64,000 bases of DNA from Halorussus salinisoli (GCA_005239435.1 SZNP01000009.1:1-64000); one strand, 5' to 3'; positions 43,274 through 53,138 are shown, counted from the first letter of the stretch. The notes: generated by a model from the letters alone, not told the origin. Made by a program: numbers and translations.

Positions 43274-44296
43274 ATGAGAGTACTGAGCGTCACCGCGAAC
43301 GTCCCGGGGTTCTACCGGCGGGAGACCGCGGCACTGGCGGAGTTGGGCGTCGAACGAACTACGCTCGAAGTGCCCGGCGACCCGGAGACCGGCCGGTCGG
43401 TTCTGGACTACCTCCGGTTCGTTCCGGAGGTGGTGGCCGAGTCCGCGCGCGACTACGACCTCGTCCACGCGAACTACGGCCTGACCGCCCCGGCCGCGCT
43501 CGCCCAGACCCGACTCCCCGTCGTTCTCTCGCTGTGGGGGTCGGACCTGCTCGGTACGTTCGGGTTGCTCTCGCGGACCTGCGCTCGACGCGCCGACGAG
43601 GTGGTCGTGATGTCCGAGGAGATGGCGGCCGAACTCGACCGGGAGTCTCACGTCGTCGCCCACGGGGTGAACCTCGACCAGTTCCGACCCGCCCCGAAGG
43701 CCGAGGCCCGCGCCGCGGTCGGTTGGACCGACGACGCCCGCCACGTCCTGTTCCCCTACGCGCCCGGCCGGGAGGTCAAGGACTTCCCGCGGGCCGGACG
43801 CGTGGTGAAGGCGGCCCGCGAACAGGTCGAGTACCCCGTGGAACTCCACCCGCTCGGCGACGTGGCCCACGACCGAATGCCGGACTACATGAACGCCGCC
43901 GACGCCCTCCTACTGACGTCCCGCTGGGAGGGGTTACCCAACTCGGTCAAGGAGGCGCTTTGCTGTAATCTCCCGGTGATTTCGACCGACGTGGGCGGCG
44001 TTCGCGAGCGCCTGCGCGGCGTCTCGCCGTCGTACGTCGGGAGCTCGGACGCCGAACTCTCCGAGGCGCTGGCCGACGTGCTGGCCGACCCCCGGCGGTC
44101 GAACGGCCGGGAGTCGGTCGCGGACCTGCGCGTCGAGCGGACGGCCGCGCGCCTCGCGGGCGTCTACGAGCGCGCGCTCGGCCGCGACCCGGACGAGAGT
44201 CCCGACGACGCGAACGGTCGACGAGGAGGCCCGAGAAGACAATGGACACACCAATCGACGCCGAGACCGACGGCGGAGCATCGACGCGACGACTGA
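43274..44296 (+). CDS. GT4-family glycosyltransferase
   Basis: A 340-residue GT-B fold enzyme using a nucleotide sugar. An N-terminal half with LVHANYGLTAPAAL is followed by AHGVNLDQFRPA and the GT4 nucleotide-binding E-x7-E region SRWEGLPNSVKEALCCNLPVISTDVGG. The C-terminal 40 residues are a low-complexity polar tail. It starts its own motif-driven unit; the DUF354 gene follows 46 bases later. The sugar and linkage are unknown. Confidence 0.88.
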   Translation: MRVLSVTANVPGFYRRETAALAELGVERTTLEVPGDPETGRSVLDYLRFVPEVVAESARDYDLVHANYGLTAPAALAQTRLPVVLSLWGSDLLGTFGLLSRTCARRADEVVVMSEEMAAELDRESHVVAHGVNLDQFRPAPKAEARAAVGWTDDARHVLFPYAPGREVKDFPRAGRVVKAAREQVEYPVELHPLGDVAHDRMPDYMNAADALLLTSRWEGLPNSVKEALCCNLPVISTDVGGVRERLRGVSPSYVGSSDAELSEALADVLADPRRSNGRESVADLRVERTAARLAGVYERALGRDPDESPDDANGRRGGPRRQWTHQSTPRPTAEHRRDD

Positions 44297-44342
44297 GGGC
44301 GCAGACGAGAGCGGCGGCCGGTGAGGAACGGAGCGTGAGACG

Positions 44343-45446
44343 GTGAACGTCGTCGTCACCGTTCAGCACCCCGCGCACGTCCACTTCTTCCAGCCGATAC
44401 TCCGACGACTCCGGGAGCGCGGCGACGAGGTTCACGTCTTCGCCCGCGAGAAGGACGTGGCGATCGACCTGCTCGACCAGTACGGCATCGACCACACGGT
44501 GTTGGTCGGCAAGCCCGACTCGCTCGGGGGACTGGCCCGGATGCAGGCGACCTACGAGTACCGGCTCTGGAAGGCCGCCCGGCGCATCGACCCGGACGTG
44601 ATGACCGCCATCGGCGGGACCGCGGTGGCGCACGTCTCGTCGCTGGTCGGTGCCAGAAGCGTGGTCTGGCTCGACAACGAGGGGATCTTCGCCCACAAAC
44701 TGACCACGCCGTTCGCCGACGTGGTGGCCACGCCGCGGCGGTTCCGCGGCGACTTCGGCGACGGTCACGTCCGGTACGACGGTTACCAGGAACTCGCGTA
44801 CCTCCACCCGAATCGGTTCGACCCCGACCCCGAGGGACTCCGGAGCTACGGCGTCGACCCCGACGCCGAGTACGCGGTCGTTCGGTTCCGCGAGTGGTCT
44901 GCGCTCCACGACGTGGGCGAGGCGGGCTTTTCCGGCGCGGACAAGCGCCGACTGGTCGAGAGCCTCGCCGACCGCGCCGAGGTGTACGTCGTCAGCGAGC
45001 GTTCGCTCCCGCCGGAGTTCCGGGACAATCGGCTTCCGGTTCCGCCGCACCTCGTCCACGACCTGCTGTACTACGCGAACTGCTACGTCGGCGACTCGGC
45101 CACCATGTCCACCGAGGCGGCCCTGCTCGGAACGCCGGCCGTGCGGTGCCAGTCGTTCGCCGACGGCGACGACATGTCGAACTTCGTGGAGTTGGGCGAG
45201 TTCGGTCTGCTCTACTCGACCGACGACGGCCGCGAGGCGGTCCGGGAGGCGACGACGCTGGTGCGAAACGACCCCGAAGCGGCGTGGGAGCGCCGCCGTC
45301 GGCGACTGCTCGAAGAGAAAATCGACGTAGTTCCGTTCGCGGTTCGACTCCTCGTCCGTGAGGGTCGAACCGCTGGAAGGTCCGAACCCGACGACCGGCC
45401 TGGGCAGGCCGACCCGTCGGAACGGCGCTCGAAGGCGCTCAACTAA
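44343..45446 (+). CDS. DUF354 domain-containing GT-B-like protein
   Basis: A 367-residue protein of the DUF354 family, related in fold to UDP-GlcNAc 2-epimerases and GT-B transferases. It begins VVVTVQHPAHVHFFQPILRRL, continues with MTAIGGTAVAHVSSLVGARSVVWLDNE, and has a C-terminal nucleotide-site-like region GDSATMSTEAALLGTPAVRC. The start is GTG 44343. The family is common in archaeal polysaccharide loci, but its reaction is not established. A Ser/Arg/Pro-rich tail ends the protein. Confidence 0.83.
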   Translation: MNVVVTVQHPAHVHFFQPILRRLRERGDEVHVFAREKDVAIDLLDQYGIDHTVLVGKPDSLGGLARMQATYEYRLWKAARRIDPDVMTAIGGTAVAHVSSLVGARSVVWLDNEGIFAHKLTTPFADVVATPRRFRGDFGDGHVRYDGYQELAYLHPNRFDPDPEGLRSYGVDPDAEYAVVRFREWSALHDVGEAGFSGADKRRLVESLADRAEVYVVSERSLPPEFRDNRLPVPPHLVHDLLYYANCYVGDSATMSTEAALLGTPAVRCQSFADGDDMSNFVELGEFGLLYSTDDGREAVREATTLVRNDPEAAWERRRRRLLEEKIDVVPFAVRLLVREGRTAGRSEPDDRPGQADPSERRSKALN

Positions 45447-45463
45447 GGACCGGAGACGTTCGA

Positions 45464-45631
45464 CTACTTCATCTCGGCCACTGCGACCGCCGCGTCGGAC
45501 TTGAGCCACGCGGCGCTGTTCTCGGTGTCGTAGACGACGATTTCGCCCGCGCCGTCGCTGACGGCGGCGTAGCGTCCGGTCTCGAATTCGGCTTCCTCGC
45601 GGTCGTTCCCGCTGTCGTATTTTTCAGTCAT
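45464..45631 (-). CDS. small haloarchaeal protein (DUF7331-like)
   Basis: A 55-residue acidic protein: GRYAAVSDGAGEIVVYDTE is followed by NSAAWLKSDAAVAVAEMK. This pattern (YAAV, then VVYD, then AW and a DAAV end) matches very short haloarchaeal proteins of unknown function. It begins at ATG 45631, is convergent with the DUF354 gene, and was found by direct translation. It is too short to assign a role. Confidence 0.7.
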   Translation of the reverse strand: MTEKYDSGNDREEAEFETGRYAAVSDGAGEIVVYDTENSAAWLKSDAAVAVAEMK

Positions 45632-46087
45632 TGGGTTGTTTCCACTTTTGGTAGGTAAGTGGGTTTCTATCAGTAACTTACTGTCGCATCCTGATAAGGG
45701 TTAGCGAACCCTTCGGTAACTGGGTGAGTGCAAGATTACTTACGAGGGCCAGACGAGCGCCGCAACGCCGGTCCGACGGTTCCGAGGACGGCACTCGCCG
45801 ACGAGCCGGCCGCGGACCGGCCTCGGAGTCGTCCCTATCGTTCGGAAATAAATAACAACGTCTGAAAAACATTCTCCATCGTTTAGGAAACGTGTACACG
45901 TTCACGACGCCGCAGTGACCGAACGGGGACGCCCGACCGGTCGGACCGTTTCGCAGCACCACTCGTCGTTTCGTCGGCTTCGAAACGGCGTTTTCAGGGC
46001 CTAAGACGCCACAGGCGGCCCATAACAAAGCCCCGACGCGGGGACGTTTCGGTAACCACGCGTCCGGTCGGACGCGGTCTGATTACC
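45632..46087. other. intergenic region with motif promoter
   Basis: About 455 bases. The right end holds the 19-bp motif (46012-46030) for the GT-C/flippase unit. No gene is supported in the rest. Confidence 0.5.
46012..46030 (+). promoter_or_regulatory. CA-N8-ATAACAAAG motif, GT-C/flippase operon
   Basis: CAGGCGGCCCATAACAAAG, 57 bases before ATG 46088. Confidence 0.78.
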
Positions 46088-47890
46088 ATGGCTACGGACA
46101 CACGTACCTCCCAGCGCTGGGAGAAAGGCGCACTCATCGTCGGTTTCGTGTCGCTCGCCGCGGCGGTACTGGTCGCTCACGGGTCGCCGCCCGAGGCGTA
46201 CGAACTCTCGATCTACGCCGGGACGCCGCTGGCGTTCTGGGTCGGAGCGAGCGTCGCGCTACTGGTCGGCGTCTTCCTCGGTCTCCGGACCGAAGGTGTC
46301 GGACGGCGACTCGCGCTCGTCCTCGCGGGGTTGGCGATGCTCGCGGTGGCCTCGCTCCCCGTCCTGCGGTCGTACTACTTCTTCGGCGCGGGCGACTCGC
46401 TGACCCACCTCGCGTGGGCGAAGGACATCTCCGCCGGGAAGCTATCCGTTCTGGGCTTTCTCTACCCCGGCACCCACACCATCACGGTCCTGCTCTCGGA
46501 CGCGACCGGGATGGAACTCCACCGCGCGATGTTGGTGATGGTGATGGCGTTCACCGCTATCTTCCTCCTGTTCGTCCCGTTGGCGACGTGGGCCATCACT
46601 CGCGACAGGACGGCGACGACGCTGGCCGCGCTGTCGGGACTGCTCTTCCTCCCGCTCAACAACGTCAGCGTCTTCGAGATGCCGCATCCGACTTCGCAGG
46701 CCATCATGTTCTTCCCCCTCGTCCTCTACTTGGCGGCGCGGTACCTCACGCGGGCCGACCGCGACGGCCTGTTCGTCGGAACGCCGACGGGCGCGCTGCT
46801 GGCGGTCACCTCGATAGCAGTCGTTCTGGTCCACCCACAGCAGGCCGCGAACGTCCTCGTCGTGTTCGGCGCGATACTGATGCTCCAACTGGTCGCCCGG
46901 TTCGTCGGGAGTCCCACGACCGACCACCGGACGTTCGCACTTCAGACGATATTCCTCGCCGGGGTGTTCGCAATCTGGGCACCTCGCCACGAGCGCGCGA
47001 CCGGGGCCACCTCGGCGCTCGTCGGCATGCTGGCGAGCGGGTTCCAGCTCGGGGCCGAGACCACCCAGCGCGCCGGTTCGGTGGGGTCGGTCGGTGGCTC
47101 CATCGAGATACTGTTCGCCAAACTGTTCCTCGTGAGTCTGGTGTTCTGCGCGCTCGCGGGCCTGCTGGTCGTCGGCGGGTTCCTCGGACGGTTCGACGAC
47201 TCCAGGGACGTGACCGCGTTCGCCCGATATCTCGGCTTCGCGCTGGTCCCCCTCGGCGGCCTGTTCGCCGCGTACTTCGTCGTCAGTTACGAGCGACTCC
47301 ACTTCCGGCAGCTCGGCTTCGTGATGGTGCTGGTGACGATACTCGGCGCAATCGCACTCGCTCGCGGCGTGGACGCGCTCTCGACCCGACTCTCGCCGGG
47401 GAGCGCCCGGGCGGTGGTCGGCGTCGCCGTCGTCGCCATGCTCGTGCTGTCTACGCTCACCATATACCAGTCCCCCTACATGTACCAGAGTTCCAGCCAC
47501 GTCTCCGAAGCACAGATAACCGGGTACGAGACCGCCATCGAGAACCGCGGGTCGGGGTCGTTCGTCGGCATCCGTGCGGACGGCGAGCGATGGACCGACG
47601 GGGTTCTCGGCTACGAGGAGAGCCGCGAGCGCAGGTTGGCGGCCGGGAGCCTCTACGCCGACGAGACCCACCCGGCGGTAGACGAGAACTTCACCGGAAG
47701 CTACGTCGCCCGCCACTACGGGGGCCAGTATCTCGCGTTCACGGACCGGTCGCGCCAGCAGGACGTCCGGGTGTACGACGGCTTCCGGTTCGACAGGCAG
47801 GGGTTCCGGTCGCTCGACGCCGCGCCCGGCCTGAACCGGGTACAGGCCAACGGCGGCTTCCAGTTATACCGGATAAACGGAACGAGCTAA
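46088..47890 (+). CDS. multi-pass membrane protein, probable GT-C-type glycosyltransferase or polymerase
   Basis: A 600-residue protein with about 12 membrane helices in residues 15-465 and an outward C-terminal domain of about 130 residues. An acidic residue in the first large outer loop (YYFFGAGDSLTHLAWAKDI) resembles the D/E motif of GT-C enzymes, which use lipid-linked sugars, and HPTSQ/HPQQ loops follow. The flippase gene starts two bases after its stop, as in Wzy/Wzx pairs. It could be a polymerase, a GT-C transferase or an oligosaccharide ligase; AglB's WWDYG motif is absent. Confidence 0.72.
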   Translation: MATDTRTSQRWEKGALIVGFVSLAAAVLVAHGSPPEAYELSIYAGTPLAFWVGASVALLVGVFLGLRTEGVGRRLALVLAGLAMLAVASLPVLRSYYFFGAGDSLTHLAWAKDISAGKLSVLGFLYPGTHTITVLLSDATGMELHRAMLVMVMAFTAIFLLFVPLATWAITRDRTATTLAALSGLLFLPLNNVSVFEMPHPTSQAIMFFPLVLYLAARYLTRADRDGLFVGTPTGALLAVTSIAVVLVHPQQAANVLVVFGAILMLQLVARFVGSPTTDHRTFALQTIFLAGVFAIWAPRHERATGATSALVGMLASGFQLGAETTQRAGSVGSVGGSIEILFAKLFLVSLVFCALAGLLVVGGFLGRFDDSRDVTAFARYLGFALVPLGGLFAAYFVVSYERLHFRQLGFVMVLVTILGAIALARGVDALSTRLSPGSARAVVGVAVVAMLVLSTLTIYQSPYMYQSSSHVSEAQITGYETAIENRGSGSFVGIRADGERWTDGVLGYEESRERRLAAGSLYADETHPAVDENFTGSYVARHYGGQYLAFTDRSRQQDVRVYDGFRFDRQGFRSLDAAPGLNRVQANGGFQLYRINGTS

Positions 47891-47891
47891 G

Positions 47892-49358
47892 ATGGACCTG
47901 AAACGCGTCTCTCGCGGGCTCAAGGCGACCTTCGGGGCGCGTCTGCTCCACATGGCCGCCAGCGGCGTGCTGATGGTCGTCCTCGTGCGATACCTGCTCA
48001 CGAGCAAGCAGTACGGCCTGCTCGGGTCGGCGCTGGCGGTCCTCGGCGTCGCGCAATTGGTCGGCGACCTCGGCATCGCCAAGTCGGCCGCGCGCTACGT
48101 CACGGAGTACCGCGAGACCCAACCCGACCAGGTACCCCACGTCCTCCGGGCCGCGCTCACGTATCGCATCGCGGCCGCCGGGGGAGTGGCCGGGGCGTTC
48201 GTGGTGTTCGGCGTCGTCATCGCCGACCTACTGGGCCAGCCCGAAATCGGCCCGCTGCTCGTGGTCGGGGCGGGTTACGTCGCGGTTCACTCGCTGTTCA
48301 CGTTCACGCAGGTCCTGTTCCAGGGGTTCAACCGCGTGACGTACAGCAGCGCCATCCGCGCTGTCGGCACCGTGTCGCGCCTCGGACTGGCGGTCCTCTT
48401 CGTAACCATCTTCGGAGGAGCGATGGGAGCGCTGACCGGTTACATCGTGGGCTACGGTATCGGTGCCGTACTGGGTCTCGGACTGCTGTACGTCGTGGGC
48501 TACCGCGGGACCGAGCGGGCCGAGACCCGGGAGGACGGGTTGGCCCGCAAGGTCCTCCGGTACAGCGTCCCGCTGACCGTGACCCGGGGAGCCAACGTCA
48601 TCGACAAGCGCGTTGACACCATCCTCGTGGGATACTTCATGAACCCGGTCGCGGTGGGCTACTACTACCTCGCCAAGCAGATCGTCGGCTTCGTCCAGAC
48701 GCCCGCGGCGTCGCTCGGGTTCACCCTCTCGCCGACCTACGGGGAACACAAGGCGGAGGGCGAGACCGACCACGCGGCCCGCATCTACGAGACGACGCTG
48801 AAGTACACGCTCCTGTTGTACGTGCCCGCGGCGGCCGGAATCGTACTGGTCGCCGAACCGACCATCACCCTCGTCTTCGGTTCGGACATGGCGTCCGCCG
48901 CTCCCGTCCTACAGGTGTTCTCGGGCTACGTCGTCCTGCAAGCCATCGCGTTCGTGACCAGCGACGCGCTCGACTACCTCGGTCGGGCACGCTCGCGGGC
49001 CTACGCCAAGGGAGCCACCTCGATAGGCAACTTCCTGCTGAATCTCGTCATGATTCCCCGGTTCGGGGTGGTCGGTGCCGCGGCCGCCACCGTCGTCACC
49101 TTCGGGGCCTACACCGTGGTCAACGTAGCGGTCATCCACTCGGAACTATCGCTTTCGGTCGGTCGAATCGCCCGCCACCTCGCGGCGGTCGCCGGGGTCG
49201 CGGCCGCGATGTCCGTCGCCGTCTACTTCGTGTTGACCGCGACCTCCGGGGCAGTGGCCGTCGCCACCGCCATCCTGCTCGGAGTGGCAGTCTGGGCGGG
49301 CCTGTCGGTCGCTGGCGGTCTCCTCGACCCCGACCGGGTCGTCTCGGTCCTCTCCTGA
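47892..49358 (+). CDS. polysaccharide/oligosaccharide flippase (Wzx/MATE-like, MOP superfamily)
   Basis: A 488-residue membrane protein with about 14 helices. It begins LLHMAASGVLMVVLVRYLLTSKQYG and contains GVAQLVGDLGIAKSAARYV, typical of MOP-superfamily polysaccharide exporters such as Wzx and the AglR group. It moves lipid-linked glycan from the inner to the outer face of the membrane. It follows the GT-C-like gene by one base, so the two are one unit with the motif promoter. Confidence 0.88.
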   Translation: MDLKRVSRGLKATFGARLLHMAASGVLMVVLVRYLLTSKQYGLLGSALAVLGVAQLVGDLGIAKSAARYVTEYRETQPDQVPHVLRAALTYRIAAAGGVAGAFVVFGVVIADLLGQPEIGPLLVVGAGYVAVHSLFTFTQVLFQGFNRVTYSSAIRAVGTVSRLGLAVLFVTIFGGAMGALTGYIVGYGIGAVLGLGLLYVVGYRGTERAETREDGLARKVLRYSVPLTVTRGANVIDKRVDTILVGYFMNPVAVGYYYLAKQIVGFVQTPAASLGFTLSPTYGEHKAEGETDHAARIYETTLKYTLLLYVPAAAGIVLVAEPTITLVFGSDMASAAPVLQVFSGYVVLQAIAFVTSDALDYLGRARSRAYAKGATSIGNFLLNLVMIPRFGVVGAAAATVVTFGAYTVVNVAVIHSELSLSVGRIARHLAAVAGVAAAMSVAVYFVLTATSGAVAVATAILLGVAVWAGLSVAGGLLDPDRVVSVLS

Positions 49359-49440
49359 CGGGACGGCCGGACCGCTTCCCGGCGGCGTTTCGTCGCCGAA
49401 CGAACCGCTTACGCGCGTACAGACGACTCGTAACCTCCGG

Positions 49441-49459
49441 CAGACGGGGTATAACAAAG
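49441..49459 (+). promoter_or_regulatory. CA-N8-ATAACAAAG motif, AlkP copy 3
   Basis: CAGACGGGGTATAACAAAG, 55 bases before ATG 49515, nearly the same spacing as at 43274 and 46088. Confidence 0.8.
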
Positions 49460-49514
49460 GCCGCTCCGGGCCTGCGAACGTCCAAGCGGCGGGTCGTATC
49501 CCGCACTACAAACT

Positions 49515-51104
49515 ATGTCGACGAAACCAACAGACCCGAACAAGGCGGTCGTTCTCGGACTCGACGGGGTACCGTGGTATCTCCTCGAAGACTGGATAGA
49601 CGACGGCGAACTGCCGAACTTCGCGCGCCTCGCCGAGGAGGGGTCGGCCGGACGGTTGGAGAGTACGATGCCGCCGACCACGGCACTGGCCTGGCCGACC
49701 ATCGCCACCGGAACGTGGCCCGACAAACACGGCGTCTACGCCTTCCAGGAGGTCCAGTCGGACTACACGAACCGGATGAACACGAGCAACGACCTCGCCC
49801 GCCCGGAACTCTGGGACGTTCTCTCACCCGCAGTCGTCGGCAACGTCCCGATGACGTACCCCGCCGACGACATCGACGGCCAGATGGTCACCGGCATGAT
49901 GACGCCCGAGTTCGGCGAGGGGTTCACCCATCCGCCGGACCTCGCAGACGAAATTCTGGACGCGATTCCGGAGTACCAGGTCGGTCTCCCCTGGGAGCAG
50001 TACCACGACGACCGGGAGGCGTTCCTCGAAGACTTCGAATCGCTGGTCGCCACCCAGAAGGGGCTTCTCCGGGAGCAGATGGAGGTCGAGGACTGGCGAC
50101 TGTTCTTCTTCGTCCTCACCACGCCCGACCGACTCCAGCATCTGGTCTGGGACGAGGAGGTCCTCCGCGAACACTACCGGGAGTTAGACGTCGTACTCGG
50201 CGACGTTCTCGACTACACCCAGCGCCACGGTGCCAACCTCTTCGTCGTCTCGGACCACGGGTTCGGTCCCATCGACACCTACGTCCACACGAACACGTTC
50301 CTCGAACGCGAGGGGTATCTCGCCCGGAAGACCGGGTCGGGCCGCGGGGCGCTCGAACGCCTCGGCCTGACGAAAGACCGGATAGAGGACCTCCTCGGGA
50401 CGGCGGGCATCACCATCGAGGACCTCTACGACCATCTGCCCGAGCAGGTAATCGAGTCGGTGGCCTCGCAGGTCCCCGGGAGTCACGAACTGTTCGACGT
50501 GGACTTCTCGGAGACGGTCGCGTTCACCCACGGCGAGGGGAACCTCTACGTCAACGACACCGAGCGGTTCGACCGAGGCGTGGTCGCACCCGACGAGCGG
50601 TCCGCGGTCAAAGCCGAGATTCGGACCGCGCTCGAAGGACTCGAAGACCCCGAAACCGGCCAACGGGTGCTGAAGGTGTACGACGGCGACGAGGTGTTCG
50701 AGACCGACGACCACTCGCCCGACCTCGTGGTCCGGGGCAGGACCGACGAGGGCTACCTGAACGGGAACTCGCTCGCGGACTCGGTGTTCACCGAGAGCCA
50801 CATGAACGCTACCCACAGGCTCGAAGGAGTGTTCCTCGCGTGGGGGCCGTCGATCGAACCCGAGAGCACGCCCGACGAGGCGACGGTCGCGGACGTCGCG
50901 CCCACCGTCCTCCACAGCGTCGGCGAACCCGTCCCCGCCGACGCCGACGGTCGAGTCCTCTCGGAGGTGTTCGCTTCCGACTCCGCCGCCGCACGGCGAG
51001 GAGTCGAGGAGCGTTCGTACGTCGAACGCGGCACCGACGAGTCCCACGAAGCCGACTTCGAAGAGGTCGAGTCCCGACTCAAGGGACTGGGCTACATGGA
51101 CTGA
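49515..51104 (+). CDS. alkaline phosphatase superfamily protein (type I phosphodiesterase-like), copy 3
   Basis: A 529-residue cytoplasmic hydrolase similar to copies 1 and 2. The first metal aspartate lies in VLGLDGVPWYL, the nucleophile threonine region is MPPTTALAWPTIATGTWPDKHG, and metal ligands are LTTPDRLQHLVW and FVVSDHGFGPIDTYVH. It starts its own motif-driven unit beside the flippase. The three copies share a C-terminal LGY end (LSDLGYI, LADLGYLE, LKGLGYMD). The substrate is unknown. Confidence 0.83.
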   Translation: MSTKPTDPNKAVVLGLDGVPWYLLEDWIDDGELPNFARLAEEGSAGRLESTMPPTTALAWPTIATGTWPDKHGVYAFQEVQSDYTNRMNTSNDLARPELWDVLSPAVVGNVPMTYPADDIDGQMVTGMMTPEFGEGFTHPPDLADEILDAIPEYQVGLPWEQYHDDREAFLEDFESLVATQKGLLREQMEVEDWRLFFFVLTTPDRLQHLVWDEEVLREHYRELDVVLGDVLDYTQRHGANLFVVSDHGFGPIDTYVHTNTFLEREGYLARKTGSGRGALERLGLTKDRIEDLLGTAGITIEDLYDHLPEQVIESVASQVPGSHELFDVDFSETVAFTHGEGNLYVNDTERFDRGVVAPDERSAVKAEIRTALEGLEDPETGQRVLKVYDGDEVFETDDHSPDLVVRGRTDEGYLNGNSLADSVFTESHMNATHRLEGVFLAWGPSIEPESTPDEATVADVAPTVLHSVGEPVPADADGRVLSEVFASDSAAARRGVEERSYVERGTDESHEADFEEVESRLKGLGYMD

Positions 51105-51192
51105 GATGCGTTTCCGAACGCGAACGCCGGACGCGCTCGCCGGGCCGGGGTCCACACCCGACTCCCCGCAGACGTTCAAAAACTGCATTCAA

Positions 51193-51200
51193 CTTATAAG
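51193..51200 (+). promoter_or_regulatory. TATA box of the epimerase gene
   Basis: CTTATAAG ending 24 bases before ATG 51225, a canonical haloarchaeal TATA box. This gene therefore does not use the 19-bp motif. Confidence 0.65.
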
Positions 51201-51224
51201 TAAGGGCGTGGCGAGGCTATCGAC

Positions 51225-52223
51225 ATGACCGACGAACCCGACGCCACGCCGGAGCGTACGACCGCCGTCTCGGAGGGAGACGTCAACCCGACGGACCGGA
51301 GAATCGACGTGTCGGACCGGACAGTGTTGATAACCGGCGGTGCGGGCTTCGTCGGAAGCCACCTCGCGGAAGCGCTGGTCGGAGACAACGAGGTGCGGGT
51401 GCTGGACGACCTCTCGGGCGGCGCGCGCGAACACGTCCCCGCGGGCACGGACTTCGTGGAGGGCGACGTGTGCGACTCCGAGACGGTCGCCGACGCGATG
51501 GACGGCGTGGACCTCGTGTTCCACGAGGCGGCGCTGGTGTCGGTCGAGGATTCGGTCGAGAACCCGCCGCGGAGCAATCGGATCAACGCCGCCGCGACCG
51601 TGAACCTGCTGGAGCAGGCCCGAGACGAGGACGCCCGCGTGGTGCTGGCCTCGTCGGCCGCGGTGTACGGACATCCGGAGACGATTCCGGTCTCGGAGGC
51701 CGACTCGAAGGACCCCACCTCGCCCTACGGCATCGACAAACTCTCGCTCGACCACTACGCCCGCCGGTATCACGACCTCTACGGACTGGAGACCGTTCCC
51801 CTGCGCTACTTCAACGTCTACGGCCCGCGCCAGAATCCGGAGTACAGCGCGGTCGTGAACGTCTTCTTCCAGCAGGCCGCGGCTGGTGGCCCGATTACGA
51901 TCGAAGGCGACGGCGAGCAGACCCGCGACTTCGTCCACGTCTCGGACGTGGTGCGAGCGAACCTGCTCGCCGCGACCACCGACCGCGTGGGCGAACCGTT
52001 CAACGTCGGGACCGGCCACAGCGTCACGGTCGAGGAACTCGCCGAGACGGTCGTGGACGTGACGGACTCCGAGGCCGAAATCACTCACGTGGACCCGCGA
52101 CCCGGCGACATCCGACACAGCGAGGCCGACATCTCGAAGGCCCGAGACGGACTCGGATACGAACCAACTGTCTCGCTGGAGGCGGGTCTTCGGGACTTGG
52201 CCGACGCTCAGGGCTTGCGGTAG
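51225..52223 (+). CDS. NAD-dependent nucleotide-sugar epimerase/dehydratase (GalE-like)
   Basis: A 332-residue short-chain dehydrogenase of the extended type. A disordered acidic N-terminal extension of about 30 residues precedes the NAD site TGGAGFVGSHLAEAL. Catalytic residues are seen in SSAAVYG and YGIDK (Y-x3-K), and the substrate part in RYFNVYGPRQNPEYSAVV. It is closest to UDP-glucose/UDP-GlcNAc 4-epimerases, though the specificity cannot be fixed. It has an ordinary TATA box. Confidence 0.86.
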   Translation: MTDEPDATPERTTAVSEGDVNPTDRRIDVSDRTVLITGGAGFVGSHLAEALVGDNEVRVLDDLSGGAREHVPAGTDFVEGDVCDSETVADAMDGVDLVFHEAALVSVEDSVENPPRSNRINAAATVNLLEQARDEDARVVLASSAAVYGHPETIPVSEADSKDPTSPYGIDKLSLDHYARRYHDLYGLETVPLRYFNVYGPRQNPEYSAVVNVFFQQAAAGGPITIEGDGEQTRDFVHVSDVVRANLLAATTDRVGEPFNVGTGHSVTVEELAETVVDVTDSEAEITHVDPRPGDIRHSEADISKARDGLGYEPTVSLEAGLRDLADAQGLR

Positions 52224-52392
52224 GCTGAATCCGGTTCTCGCCGTTTTCGAGTCAGCCGCGATGGGGCTCTTAGAAATATATATCGGGACCTAAAATATAG
52301 AAATATTTCCCAAGCAAATATATAGTTACGCCTCCGCCGTCGGTCGACCGCCACTCGACCGTAAAGCGTTCGGCACGCCAGCTCGCCGTCGG

Positions 52393-52953
52393 TTACCTGA
52401 GAGCGCCTCGGGCGACCTCTTTGCCCGTCTCGCCACGGTGGACCTGCAAGTAGGTATCCCCGTTCCGGACCAGTTCGACCACGTCCGCGACCGATCCGTC
52501 GAACTCGTGGGCGAAGTCGTCGGGCGTGATATCGCCCTGCGCCCACAGCGAGAAGAACTCGCCGGTGTCCCCGGTTCGCTTGCCGTCGTAGAGGTCCGCG
52601 ACGTGCGGGCCGTTCTCGTCGGGCGACCCCTCGTGGCGGTGGATGCCGGTGACGCCTTCCACGTCGTCCAATCGGAGTTCGTAGCCGAGCTCCTTCTCGT
52701 TGGGCTCCAGGTGGAAGGTGGCGATTCCCTCCGCGCCACACGATGCCGGTTCGTACTCGGGCGCCACGGCGTTGCCCGGCCGCAGGTGCGCAGTGAAGCC
52801 GTTCTCGCTCGTCTCGCCGTCCGTCTCGTCAGTTTCGCTCTCGTCGGCCGACGCGATACCGCTCGCGGCCGTGCCGAGAGCGAGACCGCCGATGGCTTTC
52901 AACGCCGTCCGTCGGGAGAGCCGCTTCCAGCGTTCGAGAGTTTTACGCGTCAC
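52393..52953 (-). CDS. Tat-exported CHRD domain protein
   Basis: About 186 residues. A Tat signal (SRRTALKAIGGLALG) is followed by an acidic linker and one CHRD domain (residues about 55-185) with FHLEPNEKELGYELRLDDVEGV, GIHRHEGSP, then LWAQGDITPDDF. CHRD domains occur in secreted proteins and their ligand is unclear. GTG 52953 is preferred because it puts the signal at the start; the frame is open to GTG 52995. The AT-rich spacer 52260-52325 separates it from the convergent epimerase gene. Confidence 0.8.
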   Translation of the reverse strand: MTRKTLERWKRLSRRTALKAIGGLALGTAASGIASADESETDETDGETSENGFTAHLRPGNAVAPEYEPASCGAEGIATFHLEPNEKELGYELRLDDVEGVTGIHRHEGSPDENGPHVADLYDGKRTGDTGEFFSLWAQGDITPDDFAHEFDGSVADVVELVRNGDTYLQVHRGETGKEVARGALR

Positions 52954-53138
52954 GGGAGTATATCGATATCTCGCCCAAAAAGAACTGATGGCCACCGTCG
53001 AATTAACGCCAGAGAGCTAACAACGAGGTAGTTTGGAGACTGCGGGGCTACTTCCGACCTACCAGTCCTGCGTAGTCTCCCGAAGAGGATTAGAGACGGC
53101 TCCGAAGAAAGTGATTCCACGGCCCTGAATCCCGTCCG

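Noticed and set aside
46088..47890. Membrane protein considered as AglB oligosaccharyltransferase
   Set aside because: The WWDYG catalytic signature is absent and the C-terminal domain is too short for AglB.
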